Source: Gluconacetobacter liquefaciens
GTDB lineage: Bacteria > Pseudomonadota > Alphaproteobacteria > Acetobacterales > Acetobacteraceae
Reading direction: 5' to 3'
Length of the DNA: 64,000 nt
Assembly (NCBI RefSeq): GCF_003350405.1
Contig: NZ_QQAW01000003.1
Coordinates: forward strand, 310,001 to 374,000
Shown here: positions 9,929-19,803 of the stretch, piece after piece
Position numbering within the stretch: the stretch's first letter is position 1
Layout of the letters: each line of letters opens with the position of its first letter
Notes under the pieces: model-generated
Seen by the model: the letters and a program-made list of their open reading frames with translations, nothing else
What the model was told of the DNA's origin: nothing
The model's database searches: none
Position numbers and translations under genes: made by a program

Positions 9929-11722
9929 ATGTCCGACAGCCTGTTCGTTCGCTATCTCTCGCATGTGCGCGATGCCCTGCGACGGATCGTTCCGGACCTG
10001 CCGGAGGAGGTTGCGGCGCGGGTGGAACTGACCCCGACGCGCGATCCGGCCCATGGCGACATGGCGACCAATGCCGCCCTGCTGGCCGCCAAGCCGGCGC
10101 GTCGCCGCCCGGCCGAGATCGCGGCCGAACTGGCGGCGGCGCTGGTGGAGGTGCCGGGCATCGCGAAGGCGGAACCGGCCGGGCCCGGTTTCGTCAACCT
10201 GACGCTGGACGAATCGGTGTTGCGCGCGGTGGTGGGCGATGTGCTGCGCGCCGGCGAATCCTATGGCGATGCCACGCTGGGGCAGGGCGTGCGGGCGAAT
10301 GTGGAATATGTCTCGGCCAACCCGACCGGGCCGATGCATGTGGGGCATTGCCGGGGCGCGGTGGTCGGTGATGCGCTGGCCAATCTGCTGGCCAAGGCCG
10401 GCTATGCGGTCACCAAGGAATATTACATCAACGATGCCGGCGCCCAGGTGATCGCCCTGGCCTGGGCCGCCTACTGGCGGTACCTGGAGGCCATCGGCAC
10501 GACCATGGACCGCGAGGCGTTCGCCGCGCTGGTGCCCGGCGGCATCCAGTATGGCGGCGATTATCTGGTGCCGGTTGGGCAGGCGCTGGCCGAGTTGCAT
10601 GGCACCGGGCTGGCCGGGCCGGATGGCCAGCCGGCGGCGGCCGAACTCTGGATGGACACGGTGAAGCCCTTCGTGGTCGACGCGATGATGGCGATGATCC
10701 GCGAGGATCTCGACGCGCTGGGCGTGCGGCATGACGTCTTTACCAGCGAGGCCGCGATCCTGGCTGGTGGCGTGACCGATGGGGCCATCGCGCGGCTGGA
10801 TGCGCAGGGCCTGCTTTATGAAGGCGTGCTGGAGCCGCCGAAGGGCAAGCTGCCGGACGATTGGGAGGCCCGGCCGCAGACGCTGTTCCGGTCTACCGCG
10901 TTCGGCGACGACGTGGATCGGCCGTTGCGCAAGTCGGACGGGTCGAACACCTATTTCGCCAACGATATCGGCTATCACGACGATAAGGTGCGTCGTGGCG
11001 CGGACCAGTTGATCGATGTCTGGGGCGCCGACCATGGCGGCTACGTTACCCGGATGAAGGCCGCGGTGCAGGCGCTGGCCGTTGGGGGCAAGGCGGTCGG
11101 GTTCGATGTGCTGCTGTGCCAGATCGTGCGGATCGTGCGTGATGGGCAGCCAGTGCGGATGTCCAAGCGGGCGGGCACCTTCGTCACGTTGCGCGACCTG
11201 ATCGACGAGGTGGGGCGCGATGCCGTGCGCTTTACCATGCTGACGCGCAAGGCCGACGCCCAGATGGAGTTCGATCTGGACCAGGTGGTGGCGCAGACCC
11301 GCGACAACCCGGTCTTCTACGTGCAGTACGCCCATGCGCGCTGCCGCTCCGTGCTGCGGGCCGCCCAGGAGATGCTGGGTGAGGCCGCGATTGCCCCGGT
11401 GGCGCTGGTCGAGGCTGACCTTGATGGAATCGGGTCGGATGCCGAACTGGCGCTGCTGCGGCGGATTGCCCAGTGGCCGCGCACGGTGGAAGGGGCCGCC
11501 CAGGCGCATGAGCCGCACCGGATTGCCTTCTATCTTGGCGAGTTGGCGGGAGATTTCCATACATTGTGGAATCGTGGCCGTGATGATGCGACACTGCGCT
11601 TTCTGCAGGAAGATGATCCGGTTGCCACCCGTGCGAAGCTGGCGATGGTCGAGGCTACGGCCACGGTCATCCGTTCGGGTCTGGCGGTTCTGGGTGTTGA
11701 GCCGGTTGAGGAAATGCGATGA
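9929..11722 (+). CDS. argS: Arginyl-tRNA synthetase
   Basis: Class I synthetase of 597 residues. The HIGH-type motif reads HVGH (in PTGPMHVGHCRG near residue 137) and the KMSKS-type motif RMSKRAG near residue 410. A tRNA-recognition Add-1-like domain is at the N terminus (SLFVRYLSHVRDAL) and the DALR anticodon domain at the C terminus. It is first of a tight operon, overlapping the next gene by four bases (ATGA). Confidence 0.96.
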   Translation: MSDSLFVRYLSHVRDALRRIVPDLPEEVAARVELTPTRDPAHGDMATNAALLAAKPARRRPAEIAAELAAALVEVPGIAKAEPAGPGFVNLTLDESVLRAVVGDVLRAGESYGDATLGQGVRANVEYVSANPTGPMHVGHCRGAVVGDALANLLAKAGYAVTKEYYINDAGAQVIALAWAAYWRYLEAIGTTMDREAFAALVPGGIQYGGDYLVPVGQALAELHGTGLAGPDGQPAAAELWMDTVKPFVVDAMMAMIREDLDALGVRHDVFTSEAAILAGGVTDGAIARLDAQGLLYEGVLEPPKGKLPDDWEARPQTLFRSTAFGDDVDRPLRKSDGSNTYFANDIGYHDDKVRRGADQLIDVWGADHGGYVTRMKAAVQALAVGGKAVGFDVLLCQIVRIVRDGQPVRMSKRAGTFVTLRDLIDEVGRDAVRFTMLTRKADAQMEFDLDQVVAQTRDNPVFYVQYAHARCRSVLRAAQEMLGEAAIAPVALVEADLDGIGSDAELALLRRIAQWPRTVEGAAQAHEPHRIAFYLGELAGDFHTLWNRGRDDATLRFLQEDDPVATRAKLAMVEATATVIRSGLAVLGVEPVEEMR

Positions 11723-12660
11723 GCGATACCGATCCCTCCGGCCGCGACCCTTATGAGGACCGTCTGAACCGCGTGCGCGAGCGTATGAGCGCCGATTACG
11801 GTGATGAGGAAGCGCCGCCGCCGCGCAAGCGCCCGATCCGTCGGGCGGGTGGCATGCTGGACGGATTGCTGGGCGCCGACCCTACGACGCGGCGCCTGGC
11901 CTATGGTGCTGCGGGGCTGGGCGGCCTGCTGGTGATTGGTATCGGCGGTTGGGCTCTGGTGGGACATCACCAGACGGGCATTCCCGTTTTTGGGCCGCCG
12001 CCCGGCCCGGTAAGGGTACGGCCGGTCGATCCGGGCGGCATGCAGGTTCTGGGGGCCGAGGCGCCCAGTGGCGATGATGGCGCGGTGGCGCGTCTGGCTC
12101 CGGGGCCGGAACAGCCACGCCCCGACCGTCTGGCCCAGCAATACGGCCAGCCGCCGGCCACGGATGCGGCAACGGCACCGGCCGCGACGCCGCCTGCTGC
12201 GGCATCCGTGCCGGCACCGGCCAGTCCGTCTGTGTCCGAGGCGCCGCTTGCGTCGCCAGCCGCCAACTCCGGGCCGGCTGCCGCCGTTCCGGGCTCTGTT
12301 GCCGCGTTGCCGCCGCCGTCGGCGTCGCTGCCCGCCAAGCCTGCTGCATCCTCGCCGGTGGCCGCCAGTGCCGCGCCTGCGGTGGCACCCGCCGCGCCGG
12401 CTCCGGTGGCGGGAGGGCGTTATGGCGTGCAGCTTGCGGCGCTGGATTCGCAGCAGGCGGCCGAGAAGGAGTGGGCGCGCCTGACGCAGCATTATCCGGA
12501 GCTGTTCGGGAGCCATACGCCGGTCATCGAGCGGACCGAACGCAATGGCGCCGTGTTCTTCCGGCTGCGCACGCGCGGGTTTGCCAGCATCGCGCAGGCT
12601 ACGTCGTTCTGCGAGCATGTGCGGCTGAACGGTCTGGCCTGCACCCTGGCCGGGTTCTAG
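11719..12660 (+). CDS. SPOR-domain inner-membrane protein
   Basis: A 313-residue protein with an acidic/basic cytoplasmic N terminus, one transmembrane helix at about residues 55–75 (AAGLGGLLVIGIGGWALVG), a long Pro/Ala/Ser-rich periplasmic linker, and a C-terminal SPOR domain (GGRYGVQLAALDSQQAAE to the end). SPOR domains bind denuded glycan strands at the division septum, so an FtsN-like or accessory divisome role is likely (inference). It overlaps argS by four bases and is followed nine bases later by scpA. Confidence 0.85.
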   Translation: MSDTDPSGRDPYEDRLNRVRERMSADYGDEEAPPPRKRPIRRAGGMLDGLLGADPTTRRLAYGAAGLGGLLVIGIGGWALVGHHQTGIPVFGPPPGPVRVRPVDPGGMQVLGAEAPSGDDGAVARLAPGPEQPRPDRLAQQYGQPPATDAATAPAATPPAAASVPAPASPSVSEAPLASPAANSGPAAAVPGSVAALPPPSASLPAKPAASSPVAASAAPAVAPAAPAPVAGGRYGVQLAALDSQQAAEKEWARLTQHYPELFGSHTPVIERTERNGAVFFRLRTRGFASIAQATSFCEHVRLNGLACTLAGF

Positions 12661-12669
12661 GCCGGGCCG

Positions 12670-13587
12670 TTGGCGCGCGAGGCCGTCGACAGTCTGCATG
12701 GGCCAGGGCATGAGGGCCTGCCTGATGGGCTGACCGCGCCCATGCTGCATCTGGACGGGTTCGAGGGGCCGCTGGACCTGCTGCTGGAACTGGCGCGGGC
12801 GCAGAAGGTCGATCTGGCGCGGATTTCGATCCTGCAACTGGTCGAGCAATATCTGGCGATCGTTGAATCCGCTCACCGTATCCGGCTGGAGCTGGCGGCC
12901 GACTGGCTGGTGATGGCCGCATGGCTGGCCTGGCTGAAATCGCGCCTGCTGCTGCCGGCCGAGGACGGCGAGGACATTGACGCCGAGGAGGCGGCCGAAC
13001 TGCTCCAGGCGCGGCTGGTCGAACTGGCGCGGATCGGGCAGGCGGCGGCGTGGCTGGGTGCGCGGCCCCAGTTGGGCCGCGACGTATTCGCCCGTGGCGA
13101 GCGCGAGGACCTGACGGAAATCGACCGTTCCGGGCTGGCGCTGGACCTGTCGCAATTGATGGGCGCCTATATGGCGGCCATGCGGCGGGGCGCGCGCAAG
13201 CGGGTCTATCAGCCTCGGCGGATGCATTTCTGGACGGTGCAGGACGCGCTGGCCCGATTGCACCGCCTGCTGGGTGCCGACATCATCCCCGGTGGCGGGG
13301 CGTGGTGCGAGCTTGGGGCTTTCCTGCCCGAAGGGGGGCTGGCGATGGAGGGCGAGGATGACGAGGAACGCATGCGGCAGCGCCGGGCGGCGATGGCCGG
13401 CACGCTGATTGCAGGGCTGGAACTGGCGCGCAACGGGACGATCGAACTGCGGCAGGATGAACAATTCGGTCGGATCATGCTCCGCCCCAATGCGGGGGGG
13501 CAGGCGGCCAACGATCCGGACATCGGGCCGGAGATGGGGCCGGACATGGAGTCGGACATGGACAGCAGGATGGACGCGGCGGAATGA
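12670..13587 (+). CDS. scpA: Segregation and condensation protein A (kleisin)
   Basis: Kleisin subunit that bridges the SMC heads with ScpB in chromosome condensation. The N-terminal signature DGFEGPLDLLLELARAQKVDLARISILQLVEQYL-type region is complete and the C-terminal winged helix follows. The frame opens at TTG 12670; ATG 12742 (MLHLDGFEG) is the alternative start and would be 24 residues shorter. The C-terminal tail is unusually rich in Met-Asp-Gly pairs (GPEMGPDMESDMD). It overlaps scpB by four bases. Confidence 0.92.
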   Translation: MAREAVDSLHGPGHEGLPDGLTAPMLHLDGFEGPLDLLLELARAQKVDLARISILQLVEQYLAIVESAHRIRLELAADWLVMAAWLAWLKSRLLLPAEDGEDIDAEEAAELLQARLVELARIGQAAAWLGARPQLGRDVFARGEREDLTEIDRSGLALDLSQLMGAYMAAMRRGARKRVYQPRRMHFWTVQDALARLHRLLGADIIPGGGAWCELGAFLPEGGLAMEGEDDEERMRQRRAAMAGTLIAGLELARNGTIELRQDEQFGRIMLRPNAGGQAANDPDIGPEMGPDMESDMDSRMDAAE

Positions 13588-14315
13588 CCGACGACAGTCA
13601 GCAGGCACCGTCCGCGTCGGTTGTCGGCGAGGAACCGGCTATTGCCGAGGCGGTAGGCAGCAAGGTTTCGGGCAGTCCTGATGAGGCGGGGAAGCCGGCC
13701 ATGCCGATGGCGATCCGGCTGATCGAGGCCATGATCTTTGCCAGTCCGGAACCGGTATCCGAACGTGCGATCGCCGAATTGCTGGAGGGGCAGGGTCTGG
13801 TGCCGCCCGAGGCCGAGGATCTGGCGGCCTATGTGCGTGCCGTGATCGAGGGCGTCGTGGCGCAATATGAGGGGCGGGGCGTGGCGCCGGTCCAGGTGGC
13901 TGGTGGGTGGCAGTTCAGGACCGTGGCCGATTTGGCGCCCCGGCTGACCCGCGTGTTGCAGCGCCCGCGCCGGTTGCCCCGTGCCACGCTGGAGAGCCTG
14001 GCGATCATCGCCTATCACCAGCCCTGCACCCGCGCGGAAATCGAGGAAATTCGCGGCGTGTCGTTGAGCCAGCAGGTGCTGGATAATCTTCTGGAAGCCT
14101 CGCTGATCGTGCCGCGTGGCCGCAAGGAGGTTCCAGGGCGGCCGATCCTGTGGGGGACGTCGGCCGATTTCCTACGGCATTTCGGCCTGCGCGACCTGCG
14201 CGACCTGCCTCGGCGCGAGGAATTGCTGGTGGATGTGCCGGATAATCCCGTCCTGCGGGCAGCGGCTCCGGATGAGGCGAAGACGGAAGCGGTTTCCGCT
14301 CCGCCGGTGGCGTGA
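13584..14315 (+). CDS. scpB: Segregation and condensation protein B
   Basis: Partner of ScpA and SMC. The tandem winged-helix core is visible from MAIRLIEAMIFASPEPVSERAI through LPRATLESLAIIAYHQPCTRAEIEEIRGVS to FGLRDLRDLPRREELL, close to the usual length. The first 45 residues are a low-complexity acidic extension. It starts within the end of scpA (ATGA overlap), consistent with translational coupling. tatB follows 93 bases later, where most relatives have tatA. Confidence 0.93.
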   Translation: MTDDSQQAPSASVVGEEPAIAEAVGSKVSGSPDEAGKPAMPMAIRLIEAMIFASPEPVSERAIAELLEGQGLVPPEAEDLAAYVRAVIEGVVAQYEGRGVAPVQVAGGWQFRTVADLAPRLTRVLQRPRRLPRATLESLAIIAYHQPCTRAEIEEIRGVSLSQQVLDNLLEASLIVPRGRKEVPGRPILWGTSADFLRHFGLRDLRDLPRREELLVDVPDNPVLRAAAPDEAKTEAVSAPPVA

Positions 14316-14408
14316 TAGGTGTCCTTGCTTTCCGCGCCTGTTTCGACGCGGTTCGCGCCCTGTCATGTCTGAGTTGGTCAATGTCCATATCTGAGCCACG
14401 GATCGGTC

Positions 14409-15008
14409 ATGTTTGATTTCGCATGGTCCGAGATGGCGCTGATCGGTGTCGTCGCCCTGTTGCTGATCGGGCCCAAGGACATGCCGGTGGCGATCCGCAC
14501 CGTCACCGGTCTGATCAAGAAGGCCCGCAAGATGGCCTCGGAATTCCAGACCCATGTCGATGAGATGGTGCGCGAGGCCGACCTGACCGAGGCGCGGGAT
14601 ACGCTGAGTGGCATCCGGCGCTTCAATGTCCGCAACCAGATTATGCGGGCGATCGACGATGACGGAGCGCTTCAGCGCACCTTCAACGAATCGCCCCTGG
14701 ATACGCGGCCTGCGGCACCGCTGGTCCCGCCGTTGAGCGCAGCGCCCGATTACGATCCGGACGGGCAGCACCGTTATGGCTATATGCCGCCGGCGCAGCC
14801 TCGGGACGATTCAGCCTTTCCTGCGGTCGTCGATGCCGGCCCTGCACCTGCCCTGTTGCCGCCTGCCGTGGCGCGGCGTTTGGCGGCCGATAGGGCGCGG
14901 CTGCGTCCGCCCGCTTTCCTGCCGCCGGTGCGGGTGATCCATGGGGCGCGGCGCGTGCCGGTGGATGCGCCCGATGCGCGGACGGTGCCTGCGGGAGAGC
15001 CGACGTGA
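14409..15008 (+). CDS. tatB: Sec-independent translocase subunit TatB
   Basis: A 199-residue Tat subunit: an N-terminal membrane helix (about residues 4–22), the hinge GPKDMP, then a long amphipathic helix (IRTVTGLIKKARKMASEF). The Glu at position 8 in the helix is typical of TatB. The C-terminal third is Pro/Ala-rich and poorly conserved. The stop overlaps the start of tatC. TatB binds twin-arginine precursors together with TatC; several Tat-like signals occur in this window (MltB, the cupin, the TTQ light chain). Confidence 0.9.
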   Translation: MFDFAWSEMALIGVVALLLIGPKDMPVAIRTVTGLIKKARKMASEFQTHVDEMVREADLTEARDTLSGIRRFNVRNQIMRAIDDDGALQRTFNESPLDTRPAAPLVPPLSAAPDYDPDGQHRYGYMPPAQPRDDSAFPAVVDAGPAPALLPPAVARRLAADRARLRPPAFLPPVRVIHGARRVPVDAPDARTVPAGEPT

Positions 15009-15850
15009 TGGACGAGTCCAAGCCGGGAGAGACGAACCTGAACGACGACAATCGGAGCCAGAACGATCCGATTCACGACCAGCCGATGCCGCTGCTGGAG
15101 CATCTGGTCGAGTTGCGGCGCCGCCTGATCTGGTCGGCGGTGGCGTTCAGCCTGTGTTTCCTGCTGTGCTACCATTTCTCGGCGCGGATCTATCTGTTTC
15201 TCGCCCAGCCGCTGGGCGACGTGATGCGTGCGCAGGGCGAGCAGCCGCATCTGATCTACACGGCGCTGTACGAAGCCTTCTTTACCTACATCAAGGTGGC
15301 GATCTTCGGCGCGGGGTTCCTGTCCTTTCCGATGGTGGCCATGCAGGCGTGGATGTTCGTGGCGCCGGGGCTGTATCGCAGCGAGAAGCGGGCCTTTCTG
15401 CCGTTTCTGGTCGCGACCCCGATCATGTTCCTGATGGGGGCCGCGCTGGCGTATTATTTCGTCTTTCCCTTCGCCTGGAAGTTCTTCCTCTCGTTCCAGA
15501 CCGCCGATGGGCAGGACGGGTTGCAGATCCAGCTTCAGGCCAAGGTGTCGGAATATCTGGCACTGGTCATGAAGCTGATCATGGCTTTCGGCGTGGCGTT
15601 CGAACTGCCGGTGGCGCTGACGCTGCTGGCGCGGGTGGGCATCGTCACCGCCGCCACGCTGAAACGCTTCCGGCGCTATGCTTATGTGGGGGCTTTCGTG
15701 ATCGCGGCGATCCTGACGCCGCCGGACATCATCACCCAGACCGGTCTGGCGGTGCCGCTGATCGGGTTGTACGAAATTTCCATCATCTGCGCGCGCATGG
15801 TTCAACCCAAGCGCCCCGAGGACCCGGACCAGGAGAATTCCGATGCATGA
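15005..15850 (+). CDS. tatC: Sec-independent translocase subunit TatC
   Basis: Six-helix inner-membrane receptor of the Tat translocase, 281 residues. The family signatures [16 protein letters not shown] at the start of the core, FSYFPM-type loop ([20 protein letters not shown]) and the conserved Glu in the FELPVAL helix are present. Start is GTG 15005 or ATG 15008, overlapping the tatB stop. The end overlaps serS by eight bases. A hydrophilic N-terminal extension of about 30 residues precedes the conserved region. Confidence 0.95.
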   Translation: MMDESKPGETNLNDDNRSQNDPIHDQPMPLLEHLVELRRRLIWSAVAFSLCFLLCYHFSARIYLFLAQPLGDVMRAQGEQPHLIYTALYEAFFTYIKVAIFGAGFLSFPMVAMQAWMFVAPGLYRSEKRAFLPFLVATPIMFLMGAALAYYFVFPFAWKFFLSFQTADGQDGLQIQLQAKVSEYLALVMKLIMAFGVAFELPVALTLLARVGIVTAATLKRFRRYAYVGAFVIAAILTPPDIITQTGLAVPLIGLYEISIICARMVQPKRPEDPDQENSDA

Positions 15851-17117
15851 CCTTCGCGCGCTCCGCGCCGATCCGGCTGCTTTTGACGCATCCCTGACGC
15901 GCCGGGGTGATGCCCCCGTTGCCGATCATGTGGTGCGGCTGGACGAAGACCGGCGGGCTGCCGTGACCGCGTTGCAGGATCGGCAGGCCCGGCGCAAGAC
16001 GCTGTCGAAGGAGATTGGAACCCTGCGGCGGACGGGAGCCGACAGCGCGGCGCTGGAGGCTGAGGCCGTCGCGCTGCGCGAGGAGATCGAGCGGCTTGAG
16101 GCCGTGGTCCGGGATTGCGATGCCGAAATCCGCGATCTGCTGGTGACGCTGCCCAACCGGCTGGACGAGGCCGTGCCCGATGGGGCCGACGAGGCCGCGA
16201 ATGTGGTCGTGCATCAGGTTGGCGAGCGGCGGAACTTCGCCTTTGCCCCGCGCGAGCATTTCGCGCTGGGCGAGGCGCTGGGCATGATGGATTTCGAAAC
16301 CGCGTCCAAATTGTCCGGTGCGCGCTTCGTGGTGCTGCGGGGGGCGCTGGCGCGGATGGAACGCGCGCTGGGGCAGTTCATGCTCGACCTGCATGTGCAG
16401 GAGCATGGCTATACCGAGACGGCGGTGCCGGTGCTGGTCAATGAGGCCGCGATGTTTGGCACCGACAAACTGCCGAAATTCGCCGACCAGTCCTTCCGCA
16501 CCGAGGATGGGCGCTGGCTGGTGCCGACCGCGGAGGTGCCGCTGACGGCCAGCGTGGCGGGGGACATTCTGCCGGGGGCGGCCCTGCCGCGCCGGATGGT
16601 GGCCCTGTCCTCCTGCTTTCGCAGCGAGGCCGGGGCATCCGGCCGCGATACGCGGGGCATGCTGCGGCAGCACCAGTTCCAGAAGGTGGAGATGGTGTCG
16701 GTCACCCGGCCGGAAGACAGCGACGCGGAACTGGAGCGCATGACAAGATGCGCCGAGACGGTGCTGGAGCGGCTGGGCATCCCCTATCGCCGGATGCTGC
16801 TGTGCGCCGGCGATACCGGATTCGGCGCGGCGAAGACGTTCGACCTGGAGGCGTGGTTGCCGGGGCAGGATGCGTGGCGGGAGATTTCCTCCTGCTCCAC
16901 CACGCGCGATTTCCAGGCGCGGCGGATGAATGCCCGTTTCCGGCCGGCCGAGGGGGCCGCGCCGGAGTTTGTCCATACGCTTAACGGTTCGGGCCTCGCG
17001 GTGGGGCGCACGCTGATTGCGGTGATGGAGAACTACCAGAACGAGGATGGCGGCATCACCGTGCCGGAGGTGCTGCGGCCTTATATGAGCGGTCTCGCCG
17101 TCATCAACGCGGACTGA
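15843..17117 (+). CDS. serS: Seryl-tRNA synthetase
   Basis: Class II synthetase of 424 residues. An N-terminal coiled-coil arm (about residues 30–100, rich in Arg/Glu/Leu heptads) binds the variable arm of tRNA-Ser. Motif 2 ([20 protein letters not shown]) and motif 3 ([19 protein letters not shown]) are complete. It is the last gene of the argS-to-serS operon and is followed by a strong hairpin. Confidence 0.96.
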   Translation: MHDLRALRADPAAFDASLTRRGDAPVADHVVRLDEDRRAAVTALQDRQARRKTLSKEIGTLRRTGADSAALEAEAVALREEIERLEAVVRDCDAEIRDLLVTLPNRLDEAVPDGADEAANVVVHQVGERRNFAFAPREHFALGEALGMMDFETASKLSGARFVVLRGALARMERALGQFMLDLHVQEHGYTETAVPVLVNEAAMFGTDKLPKFADQSFRTEDGRWLVPTAEVPLTASVAGDILPGAALPRRMVALSSCFRSEAGASGRDTRGMLRQHQFQKVEMVSVTRPEDSDAELERMTRCAETVLERLGIPYRRMLLCAGDTGFGAAKTFDLEAWLPGQDAWREISSCSTTRDFQARRMNARFRPAEGAAPEFVHTLNGSGLAVGRTLIAVMENYQNEDGGITVPEVLRPYMSGLAVINAD

Positions 17118-17132
17118 AATATCCGCGAGGGA

Positions 17133-17161
17133 AGGCGCGCCGGTGGTAATTCGGCGCGCCT
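17133..17161. terminator. Bidirectional terminator between serS and the Suv3-like helicase
   Basis: AGGCGCGCCG (17133–17142) pairs perfectly with CGGCGCGCCT (17152–17161) around a nine-base loop. It lies in the 52-base gap between convergent stops, so it can serve both genes. T-rich flank is weak. Confidence 0.65.
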
Positions 17162-17169
17162 CTCCAGCC

Positions 17170-19620
17170 TTAGGTGCGGGCGGATGAGCGGGGTTTGCGT
17201 CCGTTGCCGGCCGGGCCTTTGCCGAAGCTCCTGCCTGGTTTGTGGGGGCCGGGGCGCTTGTGGGCCGGCTGCTCGGCGTTGTCTGCGCGGGCGCGGCTGC
17301 TCTGCTGGCGCAGGACGTCTTCGATCCAGTCGTTGAGGCGGGCGGTAGCGTCCTCGGCGTCTTCGCTCGCGCGGTAGGCGTCGGGGAAGCGCAGGGCCAG
17401 CCAGCGCCAGGCGACCAGGCGCTTGTGGCGCTTTTCCGCGCGTTCCAACTCGACGCGATCGGCGCGTTCGGCGGGGGGGAGGCGGCCGGTGCCGGGCGGG
17501 ATGACCGGACGGTCGGCGGCGTGATCGGCGGCCCACTGGATCAGGCGCTGGATGCCGTTGTCGCGGTCGTCCACCGGACACATCGCATAGACCCAACGCT
17601 GGGCCAGCGTCAGGCCCGTCACGCCTTCCAATGCGGTGGCGATGGCGAAGGCCTGTTCCATGTTGGCGAGGCGGTAGTTCGGGTCGTCATGGCGCAGCAC
17701 GGCGCGGCGGATGCGCGACAGCACGCCGAACAGGCTCTCCGACCCGATTTCGGCCGCGACCGCCTGGATGATGTCGGAATCGGGCTGGACCTGCGGGCGC
17801 AGGTCGGTGGGTTCGGCCGGTGGCGCGGCGAGCATGGTGCGTACGAAGGAGACGCTGCCGGCGCCGGCCAGCACCGCCACGATTCCCTGTTCGTGCTTGC
17901 CGTAGCGGCCGGCGCGGCCGCCGATCTGCTTGACTTCCTGTGCGTTCAGGTCGCGGGTCTGGGTGCCGTCGAACTTGCGCAGGGCGGTGAAGATCACGCG
18001 CCGGATCGTCAGGTTCAGGCCCATGCCGATGGCGTCGGTGGCGATCAGGATATCGGCCGCGCCATCATTGAATCGCTGGGCTTCGGCCCGACGGACCTCG
18101 GGGCTGAGCGCGCCGTAGACCACGGCGACCTTGCGGCCGCGCGCCACCAGCAACGCGCGCAGGTCCAGCACCTCGCGCCGTGAGAAGGCGATCAGCGCGT
18201 CGTGCGGTTTCAGGTCCTTGATCTGGACGGCCTCGCTGGCGGTGACCAGCGGGCCTTTGCGTTCCAGTCGGACTTCATCCAGCGGGTCGCCGCAGAGTTC
18301 GGCGATGCGGCGGACCATCGGCACGCAGTCAGGCGCGCCCAGCACGTAGAGATGCCGTGCGGGGGCGCCCATGATCGCTGCCGTCCAGGCCGCGCCGCGA
18401 TCGGGATCGGACAGCATCTGGGCTTCGTCGATGATCGCGACGTCGACGGGGTTGTGCAGCGGGCACATCTCGACCGTGGCGGCGAGGTGGCGGCTGCCGG
18501 GGACGTCGATCCGCTCTTCACCCGTTGCCAGCGAGGTGGGGACGCCGCGCGCGGTCAGGGCCTCGCGGAATTCGTGGGCCAGCAGGCGCAGGGGGGCCAG
18601 GGCCATGCCGCTTTCGGCCCGCGCCAGGGCTTCCAGCGCCGTGTGGGACTTGCCGCTGTTGGTGGGGCCGGTGACCAGGGTGATCCGGCGCTTCAATGCG
18701 CGTGCGGTCTTGAAATGTGCGGCGTAGCGATCGAGTGCCGCGACGCGGGCGATGACGGCGTTGCCCACCTTGCGGGTGCCGGCGTCGGGAACCAGGGCGG
18801 GGGTGGAGGGGGCGCCGCCGCGCCATTCCGGCAGGTGCTTGCGCAGGGCCACCAGTTCCCTGGGGTCGAATTCCCAGTGCTCCGTGCCGTCCGGCTGCGG
18901 CACGCGGCGGGCGACGGGCAGGCGGTTTTCGGCGATCCAGCGCAGGGCCTCCTTGCCCGAGCAGCGTAGCAGGCGCGGGACTTCGGAGAAGCCGACCAGG
19001 CTGGCTTCCCATTCTTGCAGCCGGCGTTCTTCCTCGGTGCGGCGGGTGCGGGCGGCCTGTTCGATGGCCTCCTGTTCCTGCCGCCTGATGTCGGCGTCGC
19101 GCCGCATGCCCTCGACGAAGCCCGAGCGCGGGTCCAGCGCGAAAGCTTCGGCCACCGCACGGGACAGGGTTTCGGTCTCGGCGGGTGTCAGGATGCGGCC
19201 GGTGCCGTCGAACAGGTCGGCGCGGATGGTTTCGACCGCTGCCTCGGGCGTGGGGGCGCTGGCACGCAGGCGCGCGCGGATGACGACCGAGAGCGCATCC
19301 AGCAGCCGGGCGTCATCGGGTTCCGGGTCGTCGATCGTGGCGGCGGCGGCTTCGGTATCCGCGCGGGTGACCCACACCTGACCTGCCCGGCGGGTGAGGT
19401 CCATCAGGCGCGAGCCCCACGGCTTGCGGCGTACGGTACACAGCGCCGCGCGGAAAGTTGCATCGTCGACGCGATCCTGCCCCGGTGTCAGGGCGCGGGC
19501 GATCGTGCGTTCCAGTTTGGGTAGTTCGCGGGTTTCGACGGTCAGGCCGGTTTCGGCAATGGCGGCGGCGACGGCGCTGACGGCGGGGGAATTGGATGTC
19601 ATATCCGGTTTGTGCGCCAT
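17170..19620 (-). CDS. Suv3-like ATP-dependent RNA helicase
   Basis: An 816-residue helicase related to mitochondrial Suv3. RecA domain 1 has Walker A GPTNSGKS near residue 318 and motif II DEAQM near residue 397; domain 2 carries motif VI QIGGRAGRYG. Suv3-type proteins unwind RNA for degradation together with an exonuclease; the bacterial partner is unknown. The C-terminal 45 residues are basic and rich in Arg, Lys, Gly and Pro, a likely RNA-binding tail. Starts at 19620 or 19602 are possible. The gene is divergent from fpr across two palindromes. Confidence 0.88.
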   Translation of the reverse strand: MAHKPDMTSNSPAVSAVAAAIAETGLTVETRELPKLERTIARALTPGQDRVDDATFRAALCTVRRKPWGSRLMDLTRRAGQVWVTRADTEAAAATIDDPEPDDARLLDALSVVIRARLRASAPTPEAAVETIRADLFDGTGRILTPAETETLSRAVAEAFALDPRSGFVEGMRRDADIRRQEQEAIEQAARTRRTEEERRLQEWEASLVGFSEVPRLLRCSGKEALRWIAENRLPVARRVPQPDGTEHWEFDPRELVALRKHLPEWRGGAPSTPALVPDAGTRKVGNAVIARVAALDRYAAHFKTARALKRRITLVTGPTNSGKSHTALEALARAESGMALAPLRLLAHEFREALTARGVPTSLATGEERIDVPGSRHLAATVEMCPLHNPVDVAIIDEAQMLSDPDRGAAWTAAIMGAPARHLYVLGAPDCVPMVRRIAELCGDPLDEVRLERKGPLVTASEAVQIKDLKPHDALIAFSRREVLDLRALLVARGRKVAVVYGALSPEVRRAEAQRFNDGAADILIATDAIGMGLNLTIRRVIFTALRKFDGTQTRDLNAQEVKQIGGRAGRYGKHEQGIVAVLAGAGSVSFVRTMLAAPPAEPTDLRPQVQPDSDIIQAVAAEIGSESLFGVLSRIRRAVLRHDDPNYRLANMEQAFAIATALEGVTGLTLAQRWVYAMCPVDDRDNGIQRLIQWAADHAADRPVIPPGTGRLPPAERADRVELERAEKRHKRLVAWRWLALRFPDAYRASEDAEDATARLNDWIEDVLRQQSSRARADNAEQPAHKRPGPHKPGRSFGKGPAGNGRKPRSSART

Positions 19621-19632
19621 TGCGCGTCATCT

Positions 19633-19663
19633 CACAACGGTTGTGCGTGGGGCAGATCTGCCC
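19633..19663. promoter_or_regulatory. Two adjacent palindromes in the helicase/fpr divergent region
   Basis: CACAAC-G-GTTGTG (19633–19645) is a perfect dyad and GGGCAGATCTGCCC (19650–19663) is a perfect 14-base palindrome four bases later. They sit just upstream of the helicase start (19620) and 140–170 bases from the fpr start. A regulator-binding region is a reasonable guess; no -10/-35 pair was recognised with confidence. Confidence 0.4.
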
Positions 19664-19803
19664 GTGTCTCAACCCTCCGATCGCGGTTTTGTGCTGGCAT
19701 CGGGGGCGCGGGGTGCTTAAACATCTCTCCCTCCTGCACGAACGGGGCGCATGCCGCGGGTCGTGGCCTATGAGTTCCTGTCATGACGGAGAGTTCTGAT
19801 CTC

